NCBI GenBank assembly: GCA_001899805.1
Contig: MKWP01000014.1
Span: 372,001 to 436,000, forward strand
Reading direction: 5' to 3'
DNA: 64,000 bases
Origin: Lysobacterales bacterium 66-474
GTDB lineage: Bacteria; Pseudomonadota; Gammaproteobacteria; Xanthomonadales; Rhodanobacteraceae
How positions within the stretch are numbered: the first letter of the stretch is position 1; every line of letters starts with the position of its first letter. Shown here in pieces: positions 45,838-53,803 of the stretch. The position numbers were made by a program, and so were the translations under genes. The notes beneath the pieces were generated by a model that was given only the letters and a program-made list of their open reading frames with translations, had not been told where the DNA came from and ran no database searches.

Positions 45838-46569
45838 TCACCGCGGTGGTTCAGGGTCGGATGGTTTGCGGGTCTCGATGAGGTACGTCGGTGCCCACGG
45901 CCCACCCCACCACATGCGCCAGCCGAGGTTGCGGCGAATCACTTTGGCACCTTTCGATTCCAGCCGCTTGCGATACTGTCGGCTTCGGGCGATGTCCGCG
46001 ATCAGCAGGCGCCCGCCGGGGCGCAGCACGCGCCATGCCTCGTCGATAGCGTCGTCGCGACCGGCGCGTTCGCCGATGTTGTGGATGGCGACATTGGAAA
46101 CGATCGCATCGAAGGTGCAGTCCGCGAACGGCAGCTTGCGCATGTCGACGGTATGCAGCTCGACGCGCTCCGCGACGCCTTCGGCCACGGCGTTGGCGCA
46201 CGCCATGTCCATTGCGTTGCCGGACTGGTCCTTGGTGCTCCAGATATCCACGCCGACGGCGCGGCCATGGGCCAGGTATTCGGCCGCCATCAGCAACACC
46301 GCACCGCGACCGCAGCCGAGGTCCAGCACGCGTTCGTCGCTTTTGAACCGCATGCCGTCGAGCAGTTTGCGCCAGGCGACGAACTTCCCGTGCATGGTCG
46401 TGTGCAAGTAGACGCTTGCAAGGACCAGGAGGATGGCGACCGTGACCCACAGCGGTCGGACCTGCGCAAACACCGCCGCCGCGGTACAGCAGGCGGCGCC
46501 GGCGAGCATGCCCGCAGGCGCGTAGGGTGCATCGATGCCGTAGCGGCCTCGGCGACCCGAGAGTGTCAT
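45838..46569 (-). CDS. membrane-anchored SAM-dependent methyltransferase
   Basis: A 243-residue protein. Two hydrophobic helices lie in the first ~60 residues (AGMLAGAACCTAAAVFA, PLWVTVAILLVLASVYL), followed by a class I methyltransferase: VLDLGCGRGAVLLMAAEYL (motif I), PFADCTFDAIVSNVAIHNIG and EAWRVLRPGGRLLIADIA. Substrate unknown; the membrane anchor suggests a lipid or quinone-like substrate (inference). It is 87 bases downstream of another methyltransferase gene. Confidence 0.85.
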   Translation of the reverse strand: MTLSGRRGRYGIDAPYAPAGMLAGAACCTAAAVFAQVRPLWVTVAILLVLASVYLHTTMHGKFVAWRKLLDGMRFKSDERVLDLGCGRGAVLLMAAEYLAHGRAVGVDIWSTKDQSGNAMDMACANAVAEGVAERVELHTVDMRKLPFADCTFDAIVSNVAIHNIGERAGRDDAIDEAWRVLRPGGRLLIADIARSRQYRKRLESKGAKVIRRNLGWRMWWGGPWAPTYLIETRKPSDPEPPR

Positions 46570-46656
46570 GGTGCAGGACCCTGCAGTCGTTGCGGGCGGA
46601 GGCAGCGAACCCGTCAAACGAGTGCCGGATTCGCAACGCCTAGCGTACATACGCCC

Positions 46657-47493
46657 CTATTTTCGCTCGATCACCACTTCCATGTATTCGCCCGGTACAA
46701 CCAGCGTGCCATCGTCTGCGCGGTTGTGTTGTTCAAGCAATGCAAACAACTCGCGTGTCAAGCCGGCCTGGCGTTCCGCATCCAGCGCGGCATACAGCTT
46801 GTGTACCGGGCCGTAGCAGGTGCGGAACACTTCGATGAAATGCGCGGGCGAACGGTAGCGGAACACGAAGTCGCGGCTTTGCGTGCGGATGGTGCGGGCA
46901 CTCGGCCCGAACTGCGCATCCAGCCACGCTCGCGTGCCCCACGACATCGGCGACGGCACGCCGGGCGGCGGTGGCAGATGGCGGGCTACCACCCGGAACA
47001 TCTGCCCGATGAAGCCATCCGGCGTCCAGTTCGCCAGTCCGATGCGTCCGCCTGGACGGCATACGCGCAGCAGTTCGCGGGCGGCCTGCACCTGGTTCGG
47101 GGTGAACATCACGCCGAACGTGGACAGCACCCCATCGAACGAGGCGTCGGCAAAGGGCAGGTGTTCGGCATCGGCCCGCTTGAAAAGAACGTGGTGGCCT
47201 TCTGCTTCGGCGCGCGCGCGGCCGACTTCGAGCAATGCGAGCACGTAGTCGGTGGAGGTGACCCTGCACCAGCGGCGTGCGGCAGCAAGCGTGGCATTGC
47301 CGTTGCCGGCGGCGACATCCAGAACCTTGCTGCCGGCGTGCAGGTCGACCGCTTCGCACAGGGTTTCGCCGACGATCTGGAGCGTGGTGCCGACCACCGC
47401 GTAGTCGCCCGAGGACCAGATGGCCTGCTGGCGTGTCTTGACGGCCGCGAGGTCCACGGTGGGTGAGGAAGGAAGAGGGGTTGCTGCGGACAT
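46657..47493 (-). CDS. SAM-dependent methyltransferase (UbiE/COQ5-like)
   Basis: A 278-residue class I methyltransferase: VLDVAAGNGNATLAAARRW (motif I), AEHLPFADASFDGVLSTFGV and LLRVCRPGGRIGLANWTPDG. This layout resembles ubiquinone-type and small-molecule methyltransferases. The start at 47493 has AGGAG upstream. Part of the AraC-opposed run; whether it acts on the product of the adjacent PLP decarboxylase is an open question. Confidence 0.87.
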   Translation of the reverse strand: MSAATPLPSSPTVDLAAVKTRQQAIWSSGDYAVVGTTLQIVGETLCEAVDLHAGSKVLDVAAGNGNATLAAARRWCRVTSTDYVLALLEVGRARAEAEGHHVLFKRADAEHLPFADASFDGVLSTFGVMFTPNQVQAARELLRVCRPGGRIGLANWTPDGFIGQMFRVVARHLPPPPGVPSPMSWGTRAWLDAQFGPSARTIRTQSRDFVFRYRSPAHFIEVFRTCYGPVHKLYAALDAERQAGLTRELFALLEQHNRADDGTLVVPGEYMEVVIERK

Positions 47494-47667
47494 CTGTTGA
47501 TGACTCCTGTTGGATGGATGGCGCGTGCTCCGATGGGGATTCCAGTATTCATCGCCGGCCCGCCGGATGTCCCGGCCGAAACGCCGCCGTTCATGTCCGG
47601 AACGCCGTGATGCAGGAAGAGGCACGCCTGCGCGTGCCGTGTCCCGCCCGGCTCAAAACCGCGATGA

Positions 47668-49083
47668 TCAACGTGAAGAAGCGGCGGCCCTTTTTTCGCG
47701 CAGGCTGCGGTACACGCGCAGCATCGCGTCGGTGCTGAAGTTGACGTCGCCTTCGCTGGTCGCCCAATTGGATACCGAAATGCGCATGGCGGCCCGGCCA
47801 TGCCAGGTGGTGCCGCCGGCCCAGCAAGTGCCGTCGGCCTGTACGCCGGCAATGACGTCGCGTGTGAGTTCGTCTTCGTCTCCGAAGCGAACGAGTACCT
47901 GGTTGAGGACGACATCCGTGAGGATGGCGACGCCGGGTTCAACGGACAGCCGGTCGGCGAACTGGCGGGCGCGGGCACAGCAGCGATCAACTAGATCGGC
48001 GACGCCATCGTGGCCGAGTGCGCGCAGCGCGGCGTACACCGGGATGCCGCGGGCACGGCGGGAGAACTCGGGCACCCAGTCGACGGCATCGCGCTCCGCG
48101 CCGCGGGTCTGGACCAGGTAGGCGGCCGCGGATGTCATGGCGTCGTGGTGATCCGTGCTATTGCGCACGATGGCTACGCCGCTGTCGTAGGGTACGTTGA
48201 GCCATTTGTGCGCGTCGGTGGCCCAGGAGTCTGCGAGCTCGATGCCGTCGGCGATCGCGTGCAATGCCGTGCTGGCGCGCGACCACAGGCCGAAGGCGCC
48301 ATCGACGTGCAGCCAACCGCCATGCACGCGCGTGGCATCGGCAATCTCGCGCAGCGGATCGAAGGCGCCGGTGTTCACGTTGCCGGCTTGCGCGCAGACG
48401 ATGACCGGACCCTGCAGCGCCGGCAGGATTTCGCGCAGGCGGTCGGCGCGCATGCGGCCCTGGGCATCCGACTCGACGTGCACCAGCGCGCTTGTGCCGA
48501 ACCCGAGGTAGCGCAGGGCGACATCGACGGTTATGTGTGCTTCCTGCGAAGCGACGACATGGACGCGCGGCGCACCATTGAGGCCATCGGTCTCGACGTC
48601 CCAACCCGCCCTGCGCAGTACGCCATGGCGCGCTGCGGCGAGACAAGTGAAGTGCGCCATCTGGCAGCCGGTGACGAAGCCAACGCTGCTCTCGCGCGGC
48701 AGGTCGAACAGGTCCAGCAACCAGCGCGCGGCGATCTCCTCCATCGCGGCGGCAAGCGGCGATATGACGTGGATGCCGGCGTTCTGGTCCCAGGTCGACA
48801 CCAGCCAATCCGCTGCCAGCGCCACGGGCAGCGATCCTCCGATGACGAACCCGAAATAGCGCGGTGCGGCGCAAGCGGAAGCGCCGCGTTCGACGTTGCG
48901 CGCGAGCAGGTCGAGCACCGCGGCGGGATCTTCGCCGTGCCGCGACAGCGGTGCGTCGAGCGCGGCCATCATCTCCTCGCGCCCCGCGCGTGCGCCAACG
49001 AAGCGCTGCGACAGTCCGCCAAGGAAGGCATGCGCGTGGGCGTGGGCGCGGGACAGCAGCGGCTCGAAGTCTTCAAAGGTCAT
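47668..49083 (-). CDS. PLP-dependent amino acid decarboxylase, AADC family
   Basis: A 471-residue fold-type I group II decarboxylase. PLP is held by Lys293 in DSWATDAHKWLNVPYDSG, Asp261 in LHVDGAFGLWS and the stacking His183 in SQEAHITVD; GNVNTGAFDPL is also present. Relatives decarboxylate aromatic amino acids, glutamate or diaminobutyrate, and some act as aldehyde synthases. The substrate cannot be read from sequence alone. It sits in the middle of the seven-gene run together with a diiron protein and two methyltransferases, a combination common in small-molecule biosynthesis. Confidence 0.88.
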   Translation of the reverse strand: MTFEDFEPLLSRAHAHAHAFLGGLSQRFVGARAGREEMMAALDAPLSRHGEDPAAVLDLLARNVERGASACAAPRYFGFVIGGSLPVALAADWLVSTWDQNAGIHVISPLAAAMEEIAARWLLDLFDLPRESSVGFVTGCQMAHFTCLAAARHGVLRRAGWDVETDGLNGAPRVHVVASQEAHITVDVALRYLGFGTSALVHVESDAQGRMRADRLREILPALQGPVIVCAQAGNVNTGAFDPLREIADATRVHGGWLHVDGAFGLWSRASTALHAIADGIELADSWATDAHKWLNVPYDSGVAIVRNSTDHHDAMTSAAAYLVQTRGAERDAVDWVPEFSRRARGIPVYAALRALGHDGVADLVDRCCARARQFADRLSVEPGVAILTDVVLNQVLVRFGDEDELTRDVIAGVQADGTCWAGGTTWHGRAAMRISVSNWATSEGDVNFSTDAMLRVYRSLREKRAAASSR

Positions 49084-49245
49084 GGTGGTTCCAGCAGTGG
49101 TGGGTGGCGCGAACCATTGGAAATGAAAAAGCCCGACGAAACAACGAACGAAAGGGGTGTCGACCCGATACGCGGCAGGCGAAACGGAGCGGAAGAAGCC
49201 AGGTCGATGGCGATTGTGCCTCCGACCCGTTTTGGGGTGCGTTGG

Positions 49246-49659
49246 CTAGCGAATGATGATGACGATCAGCGCGAAGAAGCAGACCAGCTGGACCAGCAGG
49301 AACGAGAACCGCACGGCGACCACGGCACTGGTTTGTCGCAGGCACACGTGCACCAGCGATTGCATCACCCGGGCGGCCAGGACGATGATCGAAGCGAAGT
49401 CCACGACCGGTCCGCCCATCCCGCCGGCGTAAAGCGCAAACACGATGGCGCCGAACACTGGAAGGTTTTCGATGCAGTTGGCGTGGGCGCGCATCGAACG
49501 CTTGTACCAGTCGGCGCCTTCGGGCTGCTCGGCGCGAAATCCGTTCACCGGCATTCGTCCGGCGAAGATCAGAACCCACCGGTACATCCCGATGGTCGAA
49601 GCCAGCAGCAGGATCGTCCAGGCGGCGAAGCCCAGAAGCATCCAGATCGGTATGGCCAT
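49246..49659 (-). CDS. MAPEG-family membrane protein
   Basis: A 137-residue, four-helix membrane protein (WMLLGFAAWTILLLASTIGM, LPVFGAIVFALYAGG, IVLAARVMQSLVHVC, FSFLLVQLVCFFALIVIIIR) with the MAPEG-typical RAHANCIENLPVFGAIVF. The family includes glutathione-dependent peroxidases/isomerases and eicosanoid enzymes; bacterial members are mostly uncharacterised. The start at 49659 is preferred; a strong hairpin at 49690-49737 lies directly upstream. Confidence 0.85.
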   Translation of the reverse strand: MAIPIWMLLGFAAWTILLLASTIGMYRWVLIFAGRMPVNGFRAEQPEGADWYKRSMRAHANCIENLPVFGAIVFALYAGGMGGPVVDFASIIVLAARVMQSLVHVCLRQTSAVVAVRFSFLLVQLVCFFALIVIIIR

Positions 49660-49689
49660 GGAAGACACTCCGGCATGGTGTCGAGGTGT

Positions 49690-49737
49690 GGCGCACCCGG
49701 TTCCCGCCAGGAAGGGAAGTGCGGGAACCGGGGCGCC
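49690..49737. other. long stable hairpin between co-directional genes
   Basis: CCCGGTTCCCGC (49696-49707) pairs perfectly with GCGGGAACCGGG (49721-49732). GGCGC (49690-49694) and GCGCC (49733-49737) extend the stem past a single bulged base; the loop is 13 bases. No T-run follows on either strand, so it is more likely an mRNA processing or stability element, or an attenuator, between the diiron and MAPEG genes than a simple terminator. Confidence 0.7.
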
Positions 49738-49806
49738 ACGGTTGCGCGTGGACATGTCTGCCAGCCTGCGGCGGGTGCGGATTACACGCGCCGCCGCCGG
49801 CTCGGA

Positions 49807-50748
49807 TCAGTGCGTGTTGTTGATCGGCGCAAGGGCGGAGCTGATTTGTTCCGCCTGTTCCGGCGTGATCATGTCGCCGAGTATCCGCATGAAGCGCGGC
49901 TCCTGGACGCCCGACACGATGTATTGCCAGCGATAGGCTTTCAGGACCAGCGTGCGCACTTTGTTCGCTTCGTCCGCGCTCAAGGAACGTCCGCAGTGGC
50001 GCAGGAAGTAGTCCACGTCGCTGGCCGCCTGCACTTGCAGCAAACCATCCACCGCGGCGACGAGGTCGATGAGGTCGTCGACCGCTAGGTCGCGCTGGGA
50101 CGGCGAGAGCGAGGCATCTTCCCTCCGCCACTCCAACTCGTCGAGGATCGCGTGCTGGGATTCCTCGCGCCAGTGGTAGAGGAACACATCCTTGTACAGT
50201 TCGGACAGGTTTTCCTCCGGTTCGATGCTTTGCCGATAGTGGGCCTGGGTGAAGAGTTCGATGTGGCAGGTGAGTGCGAGGACGGCCCAGCTCGATTTGC
50301 CGAGTACCACCGACGCGACTTCGTTCGGTTGCGGCACGAACGCATAGCCATCGGGCATTTCGGCCGCGGTCATGCGCTCGATGCGGCGGAACAGTTCCTG
50401 GTGCTTCAATTCCTCGTCGCTGAAGCGGACAAGTGCTTCGAGCTTGGTCTGGTCGCCGAGCCAGTACCCCTGGGTCACTTCGAGCACCTTCGCGCCAATG
50501 AAGCGCTCGACCAGTCCGAACATGTTCGCATACGTGCGGCCCTGGATCTGCGAGAGGAAGCGCCGTTCGTCGACACTCAGGAACTGGAGTTCGTTGACCT
50601 TCGAAATCGCGTCGGGAAGGAACTTCATCGAGAAATCGAATTGGCGTCCGCGGATGACGTCGCGGTCGATGTCCCAGCGAACGCGTTTCGAAACATCGAT
50701 GCATTTCGCGTACTGCTGGTTGCCGTTTTCGAGAGTTGTGGCTTGCAT
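49807..50748 (-). CDS. ferritin-like diiron protein, putative oxygenase
   Basis: A 313-residue helical protein with a complete duplicated carboxylate-bridged diiron motif: Glu81 (LVERFIG), Glu113-xx-His116 (DEELKHQELF), Glu164 (CHIELFTQ) and Glu196-xx-His199 (REESQHAILDE). The spacing is 32 residues in both halves, as expected for a four-helix-bundle diiron site. Relatives include oxygenases such as AurF/CmlI-type N-oxygenases as well as non-oxygenase ferritin-like proteins. The reaction is unknown. It is the first gene of the minus-strand run and directly opposite the AraC regulator. Confidence 0.82.
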   Translation of the reverse strand: MQATTLENGNQQYAKCIDVSKRVRWDIDRDVIRGRQFDFSMKFLPDAISKVNELQFLSVDERRFLSQIQGRTYANMFGLVERFIGAKVLEVTQGYWLGDQTKLEALVRFSDEELKHQELFRRIERMTAAEMPDGYAFVPQPNEVASVVLGKSSWAVLALTCHIELFTQAHYRQSIEPEENLSELYKDVFLYHWREESQHAILDELEWRREDASLSPSQRDLAVDDLIDLVAAVDGLLQVQAASDVDYFLRHCGRSLSADEANKVRTLVLKAYRWQYIVSGVQEPRFMRILGDMITPEQAEQISSALAPINNTH

Positions 50749-50910
50749 TGCATGATTTCCTGGGATGTTGGTCAGCGGTGGGGTGCTTCGCACGGGTCGA
50801 CTTCGTCGTCGGCGGCACGGGTGCTACTATCCGGGCGACTCGCGCGTCCGCCCATGACTGGACCGCCGGATTTCATGACCGGAACGCCGCGGGCAAATTC
50901 CGGAGGTTTG

Positions 50911-51888
50911 GTGGACGCGCTTTCCGACGTGCTGCGACTCGTGCGCCTGACGGGTGCCGTGTTTCTCGACGCGGAGTTCACCGCGCCGTGGTGCATCAAC
51001 GCTCCTTCCGGCGTCAGGGTTTGCACGCAACACATGCCGCAGGCGCAGCACGTCGCGACCTACCATCTGGTTACGTCGGGAAGCTGTGAAGTGATGTTCG
51101 ACGGCGATGCGCCGCAGCACGCACGGGCGCACGACCTGATCGTCATTCCGGGCGGCGATGCGCACCTCCTCGGCAGCGACCTGGCCGCACCGCCTACGGA
51201 CATGACACGCTTGGTCGCGGAGACGAACTCCGATCAGGTGCCGCGCGTCAGTCACGGAGGAGGCGGCGAAATGACACGGCTCGTGTGCGGCTATCTCGCG
51301 TGCGACTCTGCGTTGTTCAAGACGCTGCTGGCCGCGTTGCCGCGCCTGATGATCATCGGCATGCAGGAAGGCGGTGTACGCGGAGCATGGCTGGAGTCTT
51401 CGATCCAGTTCAGCCTCGCCGAGTACTCCGTGCCCACGGCGGGCGCAAGCGCGGTGCTTGCGAAACTGTCGGAGCTCCTGTTCGTCGAAGCGATCCGCCG
51501 CCACGCCGAGCGCCTGCCGCCCGGACAGAGCGGGTGGCTCGCCGGATTGCGGGACCGTTATGTCGGCAGGGCACTTTCGCTGATGCACTCGCAGCCGGCC
51601 CATGCATGGACGGTGGACGAACTGGCCGATCGCGTGGGGTTGTCGCGTTCGGCGCTAGGCGAGAAATTCACCGCACTCGTTGGCCTGCCGCCGATGCAAT
51701 ACCTTGCGCGCTGGCGCCTCCAGCTTGCCGCTGATCTGCTGCAAGGCAGCCGTCGCACCATCGGCGCGATCGCCGCCCACATCGGCTACGAGTCGGAGGC
51801 CGCGTTCAGTCGCGCATTCAAGCGGGAGCTCGGTGCGGCACCGGCGGCCTGGCGCCGATCTCAAATGCAAAAAGGAGACGGAGGCTGA
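50911..51888 (+). CDS. AraC-family regulator with cupin sensor
   Basis: A 325-residue regulator. The start is taken as GTG 50911, because GGAGG ends four bases before it and the encoded VDALSDVLRLVRLTGAVFLD is the usual beginning of this family; ATG 50854 is an upstream alternative. A cupin_6 sensor domain covers residues ~10-190 (HDLIVIPGGDAHLLG). The C-terminal double helix-turn-helix (WTVDELADRVGLSRSALGEK, TIGAIAAHIGYESEAAFSRA) binds DNA. It is divergent from the diiron gene, the probable target. Confidence 0.9.
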   Translation: MDALSDVLRLVRLTGAVFLDAEFTAPWCINAPSGVRVCTQHMPQAQHVATYHLVTSGSCEVMFDGDAPQHARAHDLIVIPGGDAHLLGSDLAAPPTDMTRLVAETNSDQVPRVSHGGGGEMTRLVCGYLACDSALFKTLLAALPRLMIIGMQEGGVRGAWLESSIQFSLAEYSVPTAGASAVLAKLSELLFVEAIRRHAERLPPGQSGWLAGLRDRYVGRALSLMHSQPAHAWTVDELADRVGLSRSALGEKFTALVGLPPMQYLARWRLQLAADLLQGSRRTIGAIAAHIGYESEAAFSRAFKRELGAAPAAWRRSQMQKGDGG

Positions 51889-52130
51889 GGCTGAGGATTC
51901 CCGATGGTTGCTACCGTCGAGTCAGTGGTTTACGTGATTGGATCGATTACGTGCACCGCCGCCGATCGTGATCGACCGAGTGAGTGAGCGTGCATGCTTG
52001 ACGCAGTCCACCCGCGCCACCGCGTGCCTGCGATTGGCGCCGACGCGGATTGCCTGAATGGCGCGTTTCGTGCATAAAACGAATAGCCCCCGTGTCGTTG
52101 CCTGCTTCGGAACGGCGCCTTGTTTGCACC

Positions 52131-53228
52131 ATGTCCCGGATCATGCACCAAGAGAGTCTGACGCCGCCTTCCGCCGACCGCTTCAGGCGCTCCGTGTTGA
52201 TGGTGATCATCACGGTGAGCGTGCTGGGCACGCTCAGCGGGTGGTACATCATGGGGGTGCGCGGGCTGTTGTCGCCCGTCCTGCATGCGGTGCAGGCGGT
52301 GACCCTCGTGGTGCTGCTGGCGCTGTTCCTGGCCGCATGGCTGGAGTTGCTGCCGCAGCGCTTCCTCGAATTGTCCTGCCTGGTGTATGCGGCGGCCATT
52401 TGCGTGGTGTGCATGGCGCTGCGCATGTACTTGCCCCGGTACGGCGCGGCCATCGACCTCGAACCACTGTATCTGTGGATACCGATGGTGTACGTCTTCG
52501 CCTTCATGCTGACGAACCACAAGACCGGACTGGTCGTGTCGTCGGGGATCTTCGGGCTGTTCCTGTGCGTCAGCCTGCCTTATCTCGTGCAGCACATCGA
52601 CGGACCCTACGCCAATTTCACCGTCCAGTTGCATGTCGTGTCGGCGGCACTGATCGCCACGCTGTATTTCTTTTCCAGCTACCAGCAGCGCCTGCGACTC
52701 GTGCAGGTGAAGGCCGACCAGCTTGCCCACCTTTCCAACACGGATGAACTCACCAAGCTGCCGAACCGCCGCCACATGGCCTCGGTGATCGACGGGGAAT
52801 TGGCGCGCGTTGCGGCGGGCCGTGGCGGATTCGCGCTGATGTTGTTCGACATCGACCATTTCAAGGCCATCAACGACCGGTTCGGACACCGCGCGGGCGA
52901 CGGTGCGCTGGTCGGATTGGCGGCGTGTGCAACGGAGGTGTTCCGGGGCGTGGGTGCCCTGGCCCGCTGGGGCGGCGACGAATTCATGGCGCTGGTCCGC
53001 GACCTCGGCTCCGCGGACGCGGAACGCGTGGCCGATGCGCTGTGTGCCCAGGTTGCAGCGTCGTCCCGGCCCGGTGGCCAATCCATCACGATCAGTTGCG
53101 GCGTAACGGTTGCCATCAGGAGCGACAGCATCGACAGCTTGCTCCAGCGCGCCGATGCAGCGCTGTATGCAGCCAAGCGCGCGGGTCGCGATCGCGCGGA
53201 AAGCCTCCTGGAAACGCAGGCTGGTTGA
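52131..53228 (+). CDS. membrane-bound diguanylate cyclase (GGDEF)
   Basis: A 365-residue protein. Six predicted membrane helices (from RRSVLMVIITVSVLGTLSGW to LHVVSAALIATLYFFS) form a MASE-like sensor region. A GGDEF domain follows, with NTDELTKLPNRRHM and the intact GGDEF at residues 281-285. The RxxD inhibitory site is missing (RGVG at that place), so product inhibition is unlikely. Start ATG 52131; 52143 is an alternative. Confidence 0.9.
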   Translation: MSRIMHQESLTPPSADRFRRSVLMVIITVSVLGTLSGWYIMGVRGLLSPVLHAVQAVTLVVLLALFLAAWLELLPQRFLELSCLVYAAAICVVCMALRMYLPRYGAAIDLEPLYLWIPMVYVFAFMLTNHKTGLVVSSGIFGLFLCVSLPYLVQHIDGPYANFTVQLHVVSAALIATLYFFSSYQQRLRLVQVKADQLAHLSNTDELTKLPNRRHMASVIDGELARVAAGRGGFALMLFDIDHFKAINDRFGHRAGDGALVGLAACATEVFRGVGALARWGGDEFMALVRDLGSADAERVADALCAQVAASSRPGGQSITISCGVTVAIRSDSIDSLLQRADAALYAAKRAGRDRAESLLETQAG

Positions 53229-53322
53229 AGACGCGGCGGGGACGATTCCCGACCGAAGGAGGGATCAGGTTCGCTTGCTCGATCCCGCATCGTTTGCGGC
53301 GCACCCGGATTGGAGGCATGAA

Positions 53323-53344
53323 AAAGCCCGCCGAGGCGGGCTTT
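53323..53344. terminator. terminator of the cold-shock gene (possibly bidirectional)
   Basis: AAAGCCCGCC-GA-GGCGGGCTTT is a perfect 10-base-arm hairpin. On the minus strand it is followed by five T, 22 bases past the csp stop. On the plus strand it lies 94 bases after the GGDEF gene and may serve both. Confidence 0.85.
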
Positions 53345-53366
53345 CCCACAAGCTTGGCAGGGAGGC

Positions 53367-53576
53367 TTACGCCACCTGCACCTGGTCCGCCTGCATGCCC
53401 TTCGGGCCCTTCACCGCGATGAAAGTGACCTTCTGGCCTTCCTGCAGCGACTTGAAGCCGTTGCCCTGGATGGCGCGGAAGTGGACGAACAAGTCGTCAC
53501 CACTTTCCGGGGTGATGAAGCCGAAGCCCTTGGCATCGTTGAACCACTTGACTGTACCGCTCTGGCGATCCGCCAT
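53367..53576 (-). CDS. cold-shock protein, CspA family
   Basis: A 69-residue OB-fold RNA chaperone with both RNA-binding motifs, [15 protein letters not shown] and DLFVHFRAI, and the ending [13 protein letters not shown]. It binds single-stranded RNA and DNA and melts mRNA structure. The long region upstream (53577-53803) holds no gene and is a plausible structured 5' leader, common for csp genes. Confidence 0.97.
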   Translation of the reverse strand: MADRQSGTVKWFNDAKGFGFITPESGDDLFVHFRAIQGNGFKSLQEGQKVTFIAVKGPKGMQADQVQVA

Positions 53577-53803
53577 GACACTTGACCTTTGAAAAATGTG
53601 GATGATTCACGGCATCGAGTGAGGCGAACTCGCCGCAAAGAGGTGCAGTGCATCCGAAGTTGCCTCAAGCGCTGCCCGGCCATTGTACTGGACAATTGGC
53701 CCGTGCGCCCATGCCCACGAGCGGAGCCGGTCATGGGTTCAGGTTCCCCGGGTCCTTTGAGCGGGCAAGTTCTTTGCAGGGCCTTCGACCTCTGGGTAGT
53801 CGA

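Noticed and set aside
48010-50088. Plus-strand ORF of 692 aa over the PLP decarboxylase, MAPEG and diiron genes
   Set aside because: It spans three well-supported minus-strand genes and their gaps, and has a His/Arg/Gly-rich shadow composition.
49073-50818. Minus-strand ORF of 581 aa in another frame of the diiron region
   Set aside because: An Arg/Pro/His-rich shadow; the diiron frame carries the ExxH motifs with correct spacing.
50152-50910. N-terminal extension of the AraC gene up to 50152
   Set aside because: The extension is antisense to the diiron gene; the family start and a GGAGG site place the real start at GTG 50911.
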